DNA from: Ornithinimicrobium sufpigmenti | Lineage (GTDB): Bacteria; Actinomycetota; Actinomycetes; Actinomycetales; Dermatophilaceae | NCBI RefSeq assembly: GCF_004322775.1 | Contig: NZ_CP036403.1 | Coordinates: forward strand, 1,240,001-1,304,000 | Direction of reading: 5' to 3' | Length of the DNA stretch: 64,000 bases | Shown: in pieces, positions 34,028 through 42,286 of the stretch | Layout: each line of letters opens with the position of its first letter | Numbering within the stretch: position 1 is the first letter of the stretch | Notes under the pieces: model-generated | Told to the model about the DNA's origin: nothing | Databases searched by the model: none | Seen by the model: the letters and a program-made list of their open reading frames with translations, nothing else | Translations under genes and position numbers: made by a program

Positions 34028-34887
34028 TTGACGGCACCCATCGACAGGCCCTGGACCAGCTTGTCCTGGGCGGCGAAGCCGGCCGCCAGCACGGGGAGCG
34101 AGACGACGAGGCTGGCCGCGCAGACCTGGGCGAGGAAGAGGCCCTGGCTGGTGACGAACCCGGTCAGGTAGACCGGTGCGGTCTGCGCGACGGTGCTGGT
34201 CAGCACCCGGGCGAGGAGCAGCTCGTTCCAGCTGAAGATGAAGCAGATAAGCGCCGCCGCGGCGATGCCGGGCATCACGACGGGGGCGATCACCCTGCGC
34301 AGCGTGGTCGTCACGCTCGCCCCGTCGATCTGCGCCGCCTCGATCATCTCCACCGGCACCTCCGCGAGGAAGGAGCGCAGCATCCAGATCGCGATCGGCA
34401 GGTTCATCGAGGTGTAGAAGATCGTGAGCAGGAAGATGTTGTCGAGCAGCCCGGAGAACTGCGCGAACAGGTAGATCGGCAGGATGGCGGCGACGATCGG
34501 CAGCATCTTGGTGGAGAGCATGAAGAAGAGCACGTCCTGCCACTTCTTCACCGGCCGGATCGACAGGGCGTAGGCGGCCGGGAAGGCCAGCGCGATGACG
34601 AGCGCGGTCGACAGCACGCTGGCCGTGGCCGAGTTGAGCAGCGGACCCCAGGGGTCGGCGCCGAAGAAGTTGCGGTAGCCCTCCACGCTGAACGGGGCGA
34701 ACAGCTGTGGCGGGTTGGTCGCCGCGTCGGTCTCGCTGCGGAAGGACACCAGCACCATCCACAGGAAGGGGATGAAGAAGAGCAGGCCGATGGCCCAGGC
34801 CAGGACGGTCAGCCCCAGCCCCTGGCGGCCCGCCTTGTCGCGGAAGGGGGTGCGACGTTGGCTGCGGGGCTTCAGGGCGATGGTCAT
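34024..34887 (-). CDS. Polyol ABC permease, MalG/SmoG type
   Basis: The 287-residue protein has six membrane helices and the EAA loop EMIEAAQIDGASVTTTLRRVIAPVVMPGI that docks the ATPase in MalFG-type importers (carbohydrate uptake family 1). It pairs with the next permease. The ATG overlaps the upstream permease stop as ATGA, and its own stop overlaps the dehydrogenase GTG. No ATPase gene is present in the operon, so the EAA loop must dock an ATPase encoded elsewhere, probably a shared MsiK-like protein (inference). Confidence 0.92.
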   Translation of the reverse strand: MTIALKPRSQRRTPFRDKAGRQGLGLTVLAWAIGLLFFIPFLWMVLVSFRSETDAATNPPQLFAPFSVEGYRNFFGADPWGPLLNSATASVLSTALVIALAFPAAYALSIRPVKKWQDVLFFMLSTKMLPIVAAILPIYLFAQFSGLLDNIFLLTIFYTSMNLPIAIWMLRSFLAEVPVEMIEAAQIDGASVTTTLRRVIAPVVMPGIAAAALICFIFSWNELLLARVLTSTVAQTAPVYLTGFVTSQGLFLAQVCAASLVVSLPVLAAGFAAQDKLVQGLSMGAVK

Positions 34888-35840
34888 CGGGCTTCTTCCT
34901 TGAAGACGGTGAAGACGGTCCGCAGCGCGAGCATCGCCACGACGAGCGTGCCCGCCACCGTGACCACGCCGGCGGCGGAGGCGCGTCCGTAGTCCTGGGC
35001 GGTGTAGAAGGTCTGGTAGACGAAGTAGGGCAGGTTGGCACTGCCGGTGGCGCCGGCGGTGATGGTGAAGACGTGGTCGAAGTTCTGCACCACGTAGATG
35101 GTGCCGAGCAGCGCACTGAGCTCGATGTAGGGACGCAGGTGGGGCAGCGTCATGTGGATGAAGATCTGCCAGCTGCTCGCCCCGTCGATGCGCGCCGCCT
35201 CGACCACGTCCAGCGGCCTGCTCTGCAGCCCGGCCAGCAGGATGAGCATCATGAACGGCGTCCACTGCCAGGAGATGGCGGCGATGAGGGCGGGCAGCGG
35301 CATACTGCCCACCCAGTCCGGCTGCGGCGCGTCATCCCCCAGGAAGAGGGTCAGGAGACCGTTGAACAAGCCGTACTCCGGGTTGTACAGGGCGTGCTTC
35401 CACAGCAGGGCCGCCGCGATGGGCACGAGCAGGAACGGGGCGATCATCATGGTCCGGACCACGCCGCGCCCGGGGAACTTGCGGTCCAGGAGCAGGGCGA
35501 TGATCAGGCCGAGGACCAGGCAGATGAGCACCACGCTCACCGTCAGCACGATGGTGACGAACACCGCCGAGCGGGCGTTGACGTCGGTGAAGACCCGGGC
35601 GTAGTTGCTGAGGCCGGCGAACCCCCGCTCCTCGGGGTAGTAGGAGTTCCAGTCCATGAACGAGACGATGAGCGTCCCGAGGAAGGGCAGCTGGGTCAGC
35701 ACGATCACGAAGATCAGCGCCGGGAGCAGCGGCAGCCGGCGGCGCCACTTCTCCGACATCAGCCTCGAGCGCTCGGCGGGGGGTGGGGCGCCCGTCCGGA
35801 CGGCGTCCATCTCGGCCTCGGTGCTGCGGGTCGTCGTCAC
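34884..35840 (-). CDS. Polyol ABC permease, MalF/SmoF type
   Basis: The 318-residue protein starts with a cytoplasmic tail of about 35 residues (VTTTRSTEAEMDAVRTG), then six membrane helices and the EAA loop DVVEAARIDGASSWQIFIHMTLPHLRPY. It is the partner of the MalG-type permease. Its GTG overlaps the stop of the binding-protein gene as GTGA, so all three transport genes are coupled. Confidence 0.92.
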   Translation of the reverse strand: MTTTRSTEAEMDAVRTGAPPPAERSRLMSEKWRRRLPLLPALIFVIVLTQLPFLGTLIVSFMDWNSYYPEERGFAGLSNYARVFTDVNARSAVFVTIVLTVSVVLICLVLGLIIALLLDRKFPGRGVVRTMMIAPFLLVPIAAALLWKHALYNPEYGLFNGLLTLFLGDDAPQPDWVGSMPLPALIAAISWQWTPFMMLILLAGLQSRPLDVVEAARIDGASSWQIFIHMTLPHLRPYIELSALLGTIYVVQNFDHVFTITAGATGSANLPYFVYQTFYTAQDYGRASAAGVVTVAGTLVVAMLALRTVFTVFKEEAR

Positions 35841-37240
35841 TGTGCGCGCCTCTCTCGGGCCTGGTACCGCTCGGCGATGTCCTCGGCCAGCTGCTGGCCC
35901 TGGTCGAGGGCGTCCTGGACCGACATCCGCCCGGCGATCGCCGCGCTGACGTCCTGGCTGACCTGGGTGCCGAGCTCGGGGAACTCCGGGATCCCGATGA
36001 ACTGGATGCCCATCGCGGGCCGGGGCTGCAGGCCGGCGTTCTCGGGGTCGGCGGTCTCGATGGCCCGCCGGGTCGGCTCCGCGAACGCCCCGGCCACCTC
36101 GAGGTAGTCCGGGTTCTCGTAGGTGGAGGCCCGCTTGCCGGAGGGCACCTGCGCCCACCCGACCTCTTCGCCCACCAGCTCCTCGTACTCCTTGCTCGCG
36201 GCCCAGGAGATGAACTCCCAGGCGTCGTCCTTGTTCTCCGAGGCCTCCTGCACGGCGAAGGACCAGGCGTAGAGCCAGCCTGCGCTCTCGGTCCTCACCA
36301 CCGGTGCGGGGGCGTAGCCGAGCAGGCCCTGGACGGGGGAGTCGTCCGCCTCGAGCGAGCCTGCTGCCGACGTGGCGTCATACCACATGGCCGAGTTGCC
36401 CTGGGTGAGGTTGTTCAGGCACTCGACGAAGCCGGAGTTGGGCGCGCCCCGCTGGCCGTGCTCGCGGACCAGGTCGACGTAGAAGGTCACGGCCTCGGTG
36501 AACTCGGGGGCGTTGACCCGCGCCGTCATGCCGGTCGTGGAGTTCTGCTCGTCGGACTCGAACCAGGTCCCGCCGAAGGTGTTGACCACCGTGGTCAGCG
36601 GCGCGAAGATCTGGCCCCAGCCCGGCTGCCCCCGCAGGCAGATGCCCGACATGCCGGGCTCGGCACCGTCGACCTCGGCGGCGATGTCGGCGACCTCCTG
36701 CCAGGTCGGCTGCTCCGGCATGGTGATGCCCTCGCGGTCGAGGATGTCCTTGCGGTACATGAGGAAGGAGGACTCCCCGTAGAACGGCTCGCCGTAGACG
36801 GAGCCGTCGACCGTCAGGGAGGTCACCATCGAGGGGAGGATGTCGTCCTGGTCGAAGTCAGGGTCGGCGGCGATGTAGTCGTCGAGGTTGGCGACCCACC
36901 CGGCGCGCGCGTAGATCGGGATCTCGAAGTTCGACAGCGTCGCGACGTCGTACTGGCCCGACTGGCTGGTGAACTCCTGGCTGACCAGGTCGCGCAGGTC
37001 GTTCTCCGGCAGGACCGTGTAGTTGACGCTGATCCCGGTCTCCGCGGTGAAGTGCTCGGCGGTGAGCCGCTGCAGGTCCACCATCTGCGGGTTGTTCACC
37101 ATGATCACGTTGAGCGTGCCTTCCGCGCCCGCGTCCCCGCCGGCCCATCCTGCCGTGCAGGCCCCGAGCGTCATCGTGGCGGCCAGCGCCAGACCGAGTG
37201 TCCTGGGTATGCGCGCGCTGCGCTGTGCTCTGCGAGGCAA
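35837..37240 (-). CDS. Polyol-binding lipoprotein of the ABC importer
   Basis: The 467-residue protein has a lipoprotein signal peptide with lipobox LGAC (C28) and a type 1 extracellular binding-protein fold (TLNVIMVNNPQMVDLQRLTAEHFTAETGI; YDVATLSNFEIPIYARAGW; SAMWYDATSAAGSLE; DDAWEFISWAASKEY), resembling sorbitol/mannitol-binding proteins such as SmoE. It delivers the polyol to the two permeases. The start is TTG at 37240, with AGGA four bases upstream; no ATG or GTG lies before the signal peptide. It is the first gene of the operon. Confidence 0.9.
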   Translation of the reverse strand: MPRRAQRSARIPRTLGLALAATMTLGACTAGWAGGDAGAEGTLNVIMVNNPQMVDLQRLTAEHFTAETGISVNYTVLPENDLRDLVSQEFTSQSGQYDVATLSNFEIPIYARAGWVANLDDYIAADPDFDQDDILPSMVTSLTVDGSVYGEPFYGESSFLMYRKDILDREGITMPEQPTWQEVADIAAEVDGAEPGMSGICLRGQPGWGQIFAPLTTVVNTFGGTWFESDEQNSTTGMTARVNAPEFTEAVTFYVDLVREHGQRGAPNSGFVECLNNLTQGNSAMWYDATSAAGSLEADDSPVQGLLGYAPAPVVRTESAGWLYAWSFAVQEASENKDDAWEFISWAASKEYEELVGEEVGWAQVPSGKRASTYENPDYLEVAGAFAEPTRRAIETADPENAGLQPRPAMGIQFIGIPEFPELGTQVSQDVSAAIAGRMSVQDALDQGQQLAEDIAERYQARERRAQ

Positions 37241-37262
37241 CTGTCCTGACCCTTCGTTGGAT

Positions 37263-37312
37263 GCTCAGATGTGCATATGCTGTGCACGTATGAGCGCAGG
37301 ATGCTGAGTCAA
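37263..37312. promoter_or_regulatory. Divergent operator/promoter of the polyol locus
   Basis: A 33-bp imperfect palindrome (37263-37295) has outer arms GCTCA/TGAGC and inner GTGCA/TGCAC; 12 of 17 positions match. It lies between the operon and the SorC-type regulator. AGTCAA (37307-37312) is TTGACT on the minus strand, a -35 box that places the palindrome over the -10 region of the operon. The size fits SorC/DeoR-type operators, so the adjacent regulator is the likely ligand. Confidence 0.65.
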
Positions 37313-37380
37313 CTATGTTCGTGCTCGACGTGTCAAGGGTGGCCACCGTGGGCCGCCCGCAGGAGGAGAGGTGGACGCCG

Positions 37381-38349
37381 GTGTCCGATGCGGTCAGGGT
37401 CGGTGGTGATGGCTCCTTGCGGGCCGCTGCGGACGTCGCACGTCGCTATTACCTCGACGGGCGGTCCAAGGTGGAGATCGCGGCCGAGCTGGGCCTGAGC
37501 CGGTTCAAGGTCGCCCGCCTGCTGGACCTGGCCAACGAGGCCGGGATCGTCCGGATCGAGATCGTCGAGCCGGTCGAGGAGCAGGTGCTGGAGCTGGCGG
37601 AGGAGGTGCGCAGTCGCTGGGGGCTGAAGGACTGCCGGGTGGTGCCCACGTCCACGGCGGCGGCCGCCGACGTCGGACAGGCCGCGGCGGAGCTGCTGGT
37701 GGGGCTGCTCGGCCCCCAGGACGTCCTGGGTCTGCCGTGGAGCCGGTCCGTCCATGCCATGGTGGACATCTTCACCACGCTCCCCACCGTCCCCGCAGTC
37801 CCGATCGTTCAGCTGAGCGGTGCCATGGCGAGCAGCACCGTCGACAGCAGCACGATCGACCTCGTCCGCCGCGCCTCGAGGAAGGCCGGCGCCGGACGGA
37901 AGGTCTTCTTCGCACCCCTCGTCATGCCCGACCGGGAGGCCGCCGACGCGGTCCGGCGGGACCCGGCCGTGCGCGACACGCTGGCCGCCGCGAGCACGGT
38001 GACGGTGGCCATGGTCGGGGTCGGGGGGTGGGGGCCGGGCTCGTCGACCATCTACGACGCCGTCGACGAGCCCGTCCGAGAGGAGGTCGCCGATGCGGGG
38101 GCGGTGGGTGAGGTCGCCGGGATCTTCTTCGACGTCGACGGCGGCATCGTCGAGACCGACCTGTCCGCCCGGATCATCGCGCTGAGCCCCGCCCATCTGA
38201 CGCAGATCCCCACCGTGCTCAGCAGCGCGCACCAGGTCGAGCGCGTCCCCGCGCTCGCCGCGGCCCTGCGCGGTGGGCTCGTCAACACCCTGGTGGTGAC
38301 GGCCGACGTCGCCGAGGAGCTGCTGACGGGCTGCCCCGGCCCCGGGTGA
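37381..38349 (+). CDS. SorC-family sugar-binding transcriptional regulator
   Basis: The 322-residue protein has an N-terminal helix-turn-helix (RRYYLDGRSKVEIAAELGLSRFKVARLLDLA) and a SorC-type sugar-phosphate-binding domain related to ribose-5-phosphate isomerase (LGLPWSRSVHAMV; VAMVGVGGWGPGSSTIYDAV; VAGIFFDVDGGIVETDLSARIIAL). A phosphorylated intermediate of the polyol pathway is the likely effector. GTG 37381 is preferred because AGGAGGAGAGG lies about ten bases upstream; ATG 37315 would add 22 residues unlike the family. It is divergent from the operon. Confidence 0.88.
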   Translation: MSDAVRVGGDGSLRAAADVARRYYLDGRSKVEIAAELGLSRFKVARLLDLANEAGIVRIEIVEPVEEQVLELAEEVRSRWGLKDCRVVPTSTAAAADVGQAAAELLVGLLGPQDVLGLPWSRSVHAMVDIFTTLPTVPAVPIVQLSGAMASSTVDSSTIDLVRRASRKAGAGRKVFFAPLVMPDREAADAVRRDPAVRDTLAAASTVTVAMVGVGGWGPGSSTIYDAVDEPVREEVADAGAVGEVAGIFFDVDGGIVETDLSARIIALSPAHLTQIPTVLSSAHQVERVPALAAALRGGLVNTLVVTADVAEELLTGCPGPG

Positions 38350-38444
38350 TGGCCCGCCCGGGTCTCGGCAGCGGCTCACCGTGCTCGCCAGGGCCCGTCG
38401 AGGTCGGGGACCGGTCGGCGCGCCCGATGCGGCAGGCTGTCCCC

Positions 38445-39446
38445 ATGGTGTCCTCCGAGCCGGCCAGGATCCGCAGGGCCGCGGCCCGGTATGCCGCGGA
38501 CCACGAGGCCTACGTCGCCGCCACCGACGCTTACGTCGCCCTGGTCACCCAGCTCCTCGACGACGCGGGGATCAACTACCTGGACGTGAGCGGCCGCACC
38601 AAGACCGTCGAGTCCTACGCCGGCAAGCTCTCCCGCCGGGTGGACGGCCGGCTGGCCTACCCGGACCCGGACCGGGACATCACCGACCAGATCGGCGTCC
38701 GGGTCATCACCTACGTCCTGGCCGACGTCCGTGCCGTCGTGGAGCTGCTGGCCGACCAGCTGGTCATCCTGGAGGACCGCGACATGGGCCGGGAGACCGC
38801 GGCGCAGGGCCGGTGGGGCTACTCCAGCCGGCACCTGCTCGTCGGCCTCGACCCCGCGCGCCACCAGACCAAGGGCCCGATGCGCGGCCGCAAGGCCTCG
38901 GTCCAGATCCGCACCGTGCTGCAGCACGCGTGGGCGGAGTTCGAGCACGACATCCGCTACAAGGGCTCGGTCCCGGAGACGCACGCCCCCGACTTCGACC
39001 GCCGTTTCACCCTCGCCGCCGGCCTGCTGGAGCTGGCCGACCAGCAGTTCACCGCCATCCGCGACCGGCACCGCGAGGAGGTCGCCCCGCCCGTCGACCC
39101 GGCCGACGACGACCCGCGCATCGGCAGCCAGGAGCTCTCCGCCTTCCTGGCCGGCCAGTTCGCCGACGCCGGCTGGTCCCGAACCGACCACTACGCCTGG
39201 GTCTCGGGCCTGCTGCTCGAGCTCGGCATCACCTCGCTCGCCGAGCTGCGCGACCTGCTGCGCACCGTGGACACCGCCGACATCGAGGCGCGGATGGGCT
39301 ACCGCTACCCGCCCGGCGCCGTGCGCCGTCTCGACGACGCACTCCTGTCGGTCTTCCGGGACAGGTATGTGGCCCTGCACGGCAACGCGCACCGCACCGC
39401 CCTGCTCGAGGCCCGGCTGGAGAAGCTGTCCGCGGCCACCCCGTAG
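38445..39446 (+). CDS. RelA/SpoT-domain (p)ppGpp synthetase, small alarmone type
   Basis: The 333-residue protein has the RelA/SpoT synthetase core: KTVESYAGKLSRR (ATP-binding lysines), DPDRDITDQIGVRVITYVLADV (catalytic Asp), GRWGYSSRHLLVGL, and VQIRTVLQHAWAEFEHDIRYKG with the catalytic Glu. There is no N-terminal HD hydrolase and no TGS/ACT regulatory domain, so it should only make alarmone. A helical extension of about 110 residues follows. ATG 38445 is chosen because homology begins soon after; the frame to 38346 overlaps the regulator's end. It stands alone between the polyol locus and the toxin gene. Confidence 0.87.
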   Translation: MVSSEPARIRRAAARYAADHEAYVAATDAYVALVTQLLDDAGINYLDVSGRTKTVESYAGKLSRRVDGRLAYPDPDRDITDQIGVRVITYVLADVRAVVELLADQLVILEDRDMGRETAAQGRWGYSSRHLLVGLDPARHQTKGPMRGRKASVQIRTVLQHAWAEFEHDIRYKGSVPETHAPDFDRRFTLAAGLLELADQQFTAIRDRHREEVAPPVDPADDDPRIGSQELSAFLAGQFADAGWSRTDHYAWVSGLLLELGITSLAELRDLLRTVDTADIEARMGYRYPPGAVRRLDDALLSVFRDRYVALHGNAHRTALLEARLEKLSAATP

Positions 39447-39527
39447 GCGTCCGTCGGCCGACCTCGTGCCGCCAGCCGCCACGAGCCACGCTCGACGACG
39501 AGGGACGACGAGGCACGGGGACGACGC

Positions 39528-39533
39528 TAGGCT
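39528..39533 (+). promoter_or_regulatory. Possible -10 box upstream of the toxin gene
   Basis: TAGGCT fits the actinobacterial TAnnnT consensus about 190 bp before the toxin start, in the 276-bp gap after the alarmone synthetase gene. No clear -35 box is visible. The rest of the gap holds only a short open frame (39591-39710, 39 codons) that I could not support as a gene. Confidence 0.3.
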
Positions 39534-39722
39534 GCGCTGCAGAACTCACCCGGGGAGGGACCGACTCCAGCGCCGTCTTGTAGTTGTTGTGTGCTCAACG
39601 ATGCGGGGCCGGAGGCCATCGACACCTTCGACGCGGCGATCGCCGGGCAGCCGGACCGGGTGGAGAGCACGGCCTGGCAGGTCAGGTGGCACAGCTCAGG
39701 TCCCCGGTGAGGCGGCGCTGAG

Positions 39723-41696
39723 ATGGCCCTCGTCAGCATCGACATCGGCGCGATGGAATCCCTGGTCAACGACTTGACCAGCGCCAAGGCAGACCTGCCG
39801 TCGGCGGCCACCACCGTGCACGGCCGCCTCACCCAGGTGCGGCTCGGCACGGGCTCGGTCGACCAGGTGATGCCCAGCCAGGAGATCTGGACGTGGATGG
39901 AGGACCGCGTCCGCGACCTCCACCGGCGGCTTGCCCTGGCCCGCATCATCGCTTCCAGCACTCCCGGCTTCGGCGGCGAGGGCGTCGTCGAGATCGACGA
40001 GAGCGTCATCAGCACCCTGGACGACGCGGCGCTCACCGCCCTCGTCGACGAGCTCACCGGGCTCATGGAGACCGAGCCCGGCGATCGCACGGACGTCGAC
40101 AAACGCATCCTGGAGATCCTCCGGGAGCACGCCCACGACCCCTACTTCTCCCGCATCCTCGCCACGCAGCTCTCGCCCGAGGACCTCGACCACTACCTGC
40201 GTGCGGTCAACGACCACCGACAGTACGAGACGCGTGGCCTCGACGAGGACGGCATGCGGGCCTTCGACGAGCGCTACGACAGCCTCCTCAACGGTCTGGG
40301 TATGTCGCTCGGGCTCGCCTCCCAGGGCACCGGCCCCCTCGCCGTCCCGGGGATGGCGCAGGACTGGTCGGCGCACCTCGAGCGCAGCGCCCAGTTCGGC
40401 GGAGCGCACCGCCTGACGCTGGTGCTGAGCCGGGGAACCTTCAGCACCGACCTCTTGCTCGCCGTGCACGGCGCACTCAAGGACTACGAGGGCGACCGCG
40501 GGGCGTCGGCGTGGACCCTCGGGTTCGGCGACCAGGTCATCGACCCGGACCCGGCCAGGAGCCCCGGGGCGGTCCACCTCGCGGACCCGATGGGGGCCCT
40601 CTTTCAGGCGCTCGGGGCGAATCCGGAGGCGATGCGACGGATCTTCGCCGACGGTCCCACCACGACCATCGAGACCGACGACGGCCCGGCGGAGGTCAAC
40701 GCCTACCTCTGGCACGTCCTGCGCCACCGCGGCACCGACGAGCACGGTCTGCAGCAGCTCGTCCTGGGTCTGCAGACCGGCGTGGCCTCGATGCCCGTGG
40801 AGCACATGCCGGCCTGGCAGCCGGTGACCGCGGGCCAGCTCGACAGCATCGTGAACGCGATCGAGCGCGAGGTGCGGATCGCGGAGGAGAACACGCCGCC
40901 GTGGTACGCCTCGGTCGGGCACGTGCTGCTCGACATCGTCGGCCTGGTCCCCGGTCTGGGGGAGTGGGCGGACGGCCTCAACGCCGCCTGGTACACCGCC
41001 GAGGGCAACTACACCGACGCCGCGATCTCCTCCGCCGGCATGATCCCGGTCGTCGGCTGGTTCGCCGTGGGCGGCAAGTGGGTCCGGCGCAGCTTCACGG
41101 CCGAGGAGCTGGCCTCCCTCGGACGGGCCGTCGACAACGGCCTCGACGTCAACCGGATGCTGCCGGGCGGACGGGTCCTCACCGACCTGACCCAGATGCG
41201 CGACCCGGCGAACTTCACGCCCCAGTCCTTCCTGTCACCGTGGCAGCAACGCGTGTTCGCAGACCGGCCGTGGCTGACGAACGTCGTGGCCGGCAAGAAG
41301 TTCGACGACTTCATGGCCCCGAACTACCCCTACAACCAGGTGTACATCGACTACCCCGGCGGTCGCGGCGGGTATGTCAAGCTCGACAGCTATGTGCCTG
41401 GTGAGGAGATCATCTCCCGCAAGCTGACGCAGCTGAACGACGTCACGTTGGGCACCGCCAAGGGTCACATCGACGAGCTGGTGCGCAAGTATCCTGAGGG
41501 CGCGAGAATCAGGGACGTGCCCAGCTCCGGAGAGCTTGGCCGGCAGTTCCTGGATGGCGACATGATTCTCCAGGTGCCGCCCCAGCGGGGCGGGGTCATC
41601 CCGCCCGAGCTGGCGGAGTACGCAAAGACCAAAGGCATACGCATCATCGACATCAACGGCTTCGACTACACCGCAGCCGTCTATGGCAACCCCTGA
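39723..41696 (+). CDS. Polymorphic toxin with C-terminal toxin domain
   Basis: The 657-residue protein has no signal peptide. Its N-terminus is helical (MALVSIDIGAMESLVNDLTSAK) like type VII-secreted substrates, followed by a long helical body. Residues 394-452 are a Gly-rich hydrophobic pre-toxin segment (VLLDIVGLVPGLGEWADGLN, AAISSAGMIPVVGWFAVGG). The C-terminal domain (about 525-657: YPYNQVYIDYPGG, KLDSYVPGEEIISRK, ILQVPPQRGGVIPPEL) looks like an exchangeable toxin tip; I suspect a nuclease of restriction-endonuclease type but cannot prove it. The tip uses more A/T third positions than the body, suggesting recent module exchange. An immunity candidate follows 11 bp later. Confidence 0.78.
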   Translation: MALVSIDIGAMESLVNDLTSAKADLPSAATTVHGRLTQVRLGTGSVDQVMPSQEIWTWMEDRVRDLHRRLALARIIASSTPGFGGEGVVEIDESVISTLDDAALTALVDELTGLMETEPGDRTDVDKRILEILREHAHDPYFSRILATQLSPEDLDHYLRAVNDHRQYETRGLDEDGMRAFDERYDSLLNGLGMSLGLASQGTGPLAVPGMAQDWSAHLERSAQFGGAHRLTLVLSRGTFSTDLLLAVHGALKDYEGDRGASAWTLGFGDQVIDPDPARSPGAVHLADPMGALFQALGANPEAMRRIFADGPTTTIETDDGPAEVNAYLWHVLRHRGTDEHGLQQLVLGLQTGVASMPVEHMPAWQPVTAGQLDSIVNAIEREVRIAEENTPPWYASVGHVLLDIVGLVPGLGEWADGLNAAWYTAEGNYTDAAISSAGMIPVVGWFAVGGKWVRRSFTAEELASLGRAVDNGLDVNRMLPGGRVLTDLTQMRDPANFTPQSFLSPWQQRVFADRPWLTNVVAGKKFDDFMAPNYPYNQVYIDYPGGRGGYVKLDSYVPGEEIISRKLTQLNDVTLGTAKGHIDELVRKYPEGARIRDVPSSGELGRQFLDGDMILQVPPQRGGVIPPELAEYAKTKGIRIIDINGFDYTAAVYGNP

Positions 41697-41707
41697 GGAG
41701 GACCGTT

Positions 41708-42235
41708 ATGCACTACCGCTTCGGCCGTGACTGGAACTCTTTCACGGGTGAACCCATCGACGAGATCAGCGAGGAGCAGGTCCGCGAACGCTGGGAGAAG
41801 GGGCCAGCCTTCTCGGTCAGCCGGATCGGCGACGGCCACCGCGTCCCGGACTGGACCCTCATCGTCCGTCCCGGTGGGGACTACCTCAAGGTGTCCCGGT
41901 ATGACGAGAACGGATCGACGGTCGAGGTGAGGCACTTCAGCGAGGAAGAGGGTGGCGACGGGGTCTTTCTCTCCCAGCTGACCACCTACGTCTACGAGGA
42001 CGCGGACCGGCCGCAGAGTTTCAGCGAGGCGGTGGCCCACAAGATCTGGCAGTTCTGGCCTGACGGTCGGGCCCGGTGCCGGGAGACCATCACCTCCCAG
42101 CCGCAGGCTCGGGTGACGGAGTATCGCGATGTGGACGTGTCGCCGCTGTGGGTGGGAGCGACACCGACGTTCGGCGACTGGGACCGCTGGGGCGACCTGC
42201 CCGACCCGCAGACTGCGCCTCCGACAACCACCTGA
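41708..42235 (+). CDS. Candidate immunity protein for the adjacent toxin
   Basis: The 175-residue soluble, acidic protein (MHYRFGRDWNSFTGEPIDEISEEQVRERWEKG; Trp-rich end GDWDRWGDLPDP) has no recognised family. Position is the main evidence: it starts 11 bases after the toxin stop, its GAGGAGGA ribosome site overlaps that stop, and its codon use is relaxed like the toxin tip. Immunity proteins bind and block their cognate toxin in the producer's cytoplasm. Function is inferred. Confidence 0.65.
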   Translation: MHYRFGRDWNSFTGEPIDEISEEQVRERWEKGPAFSVSRIGDGHRVPDWTLIVRPGGDYLKVSRYDENGSTVEVRHFSEEEGGDGVFLSQLTTYVYEDADRPQSFSEAVAHKIWQFWPDGRARCRETITSQPQARVTEYRDVDVSPLWVGATPTFGDWDRWGDLPDPQTAPPTTT

Positions 42236-42286
42236 TACAGCCGCCGAGCTCGCACTGGCCCATGACCAGCCGCCACCCGTCGATCT

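Noticed and set aside
39591-39710. 39-codon open frame (GTG start) just upstream of the polymorphic toxin, reading VLNDAGPEAIDTF...
   Set aside because: No ribosome-binding site, no family match by eye and very short; it may be a remnant of an upstream partner gene but cannot be supported.
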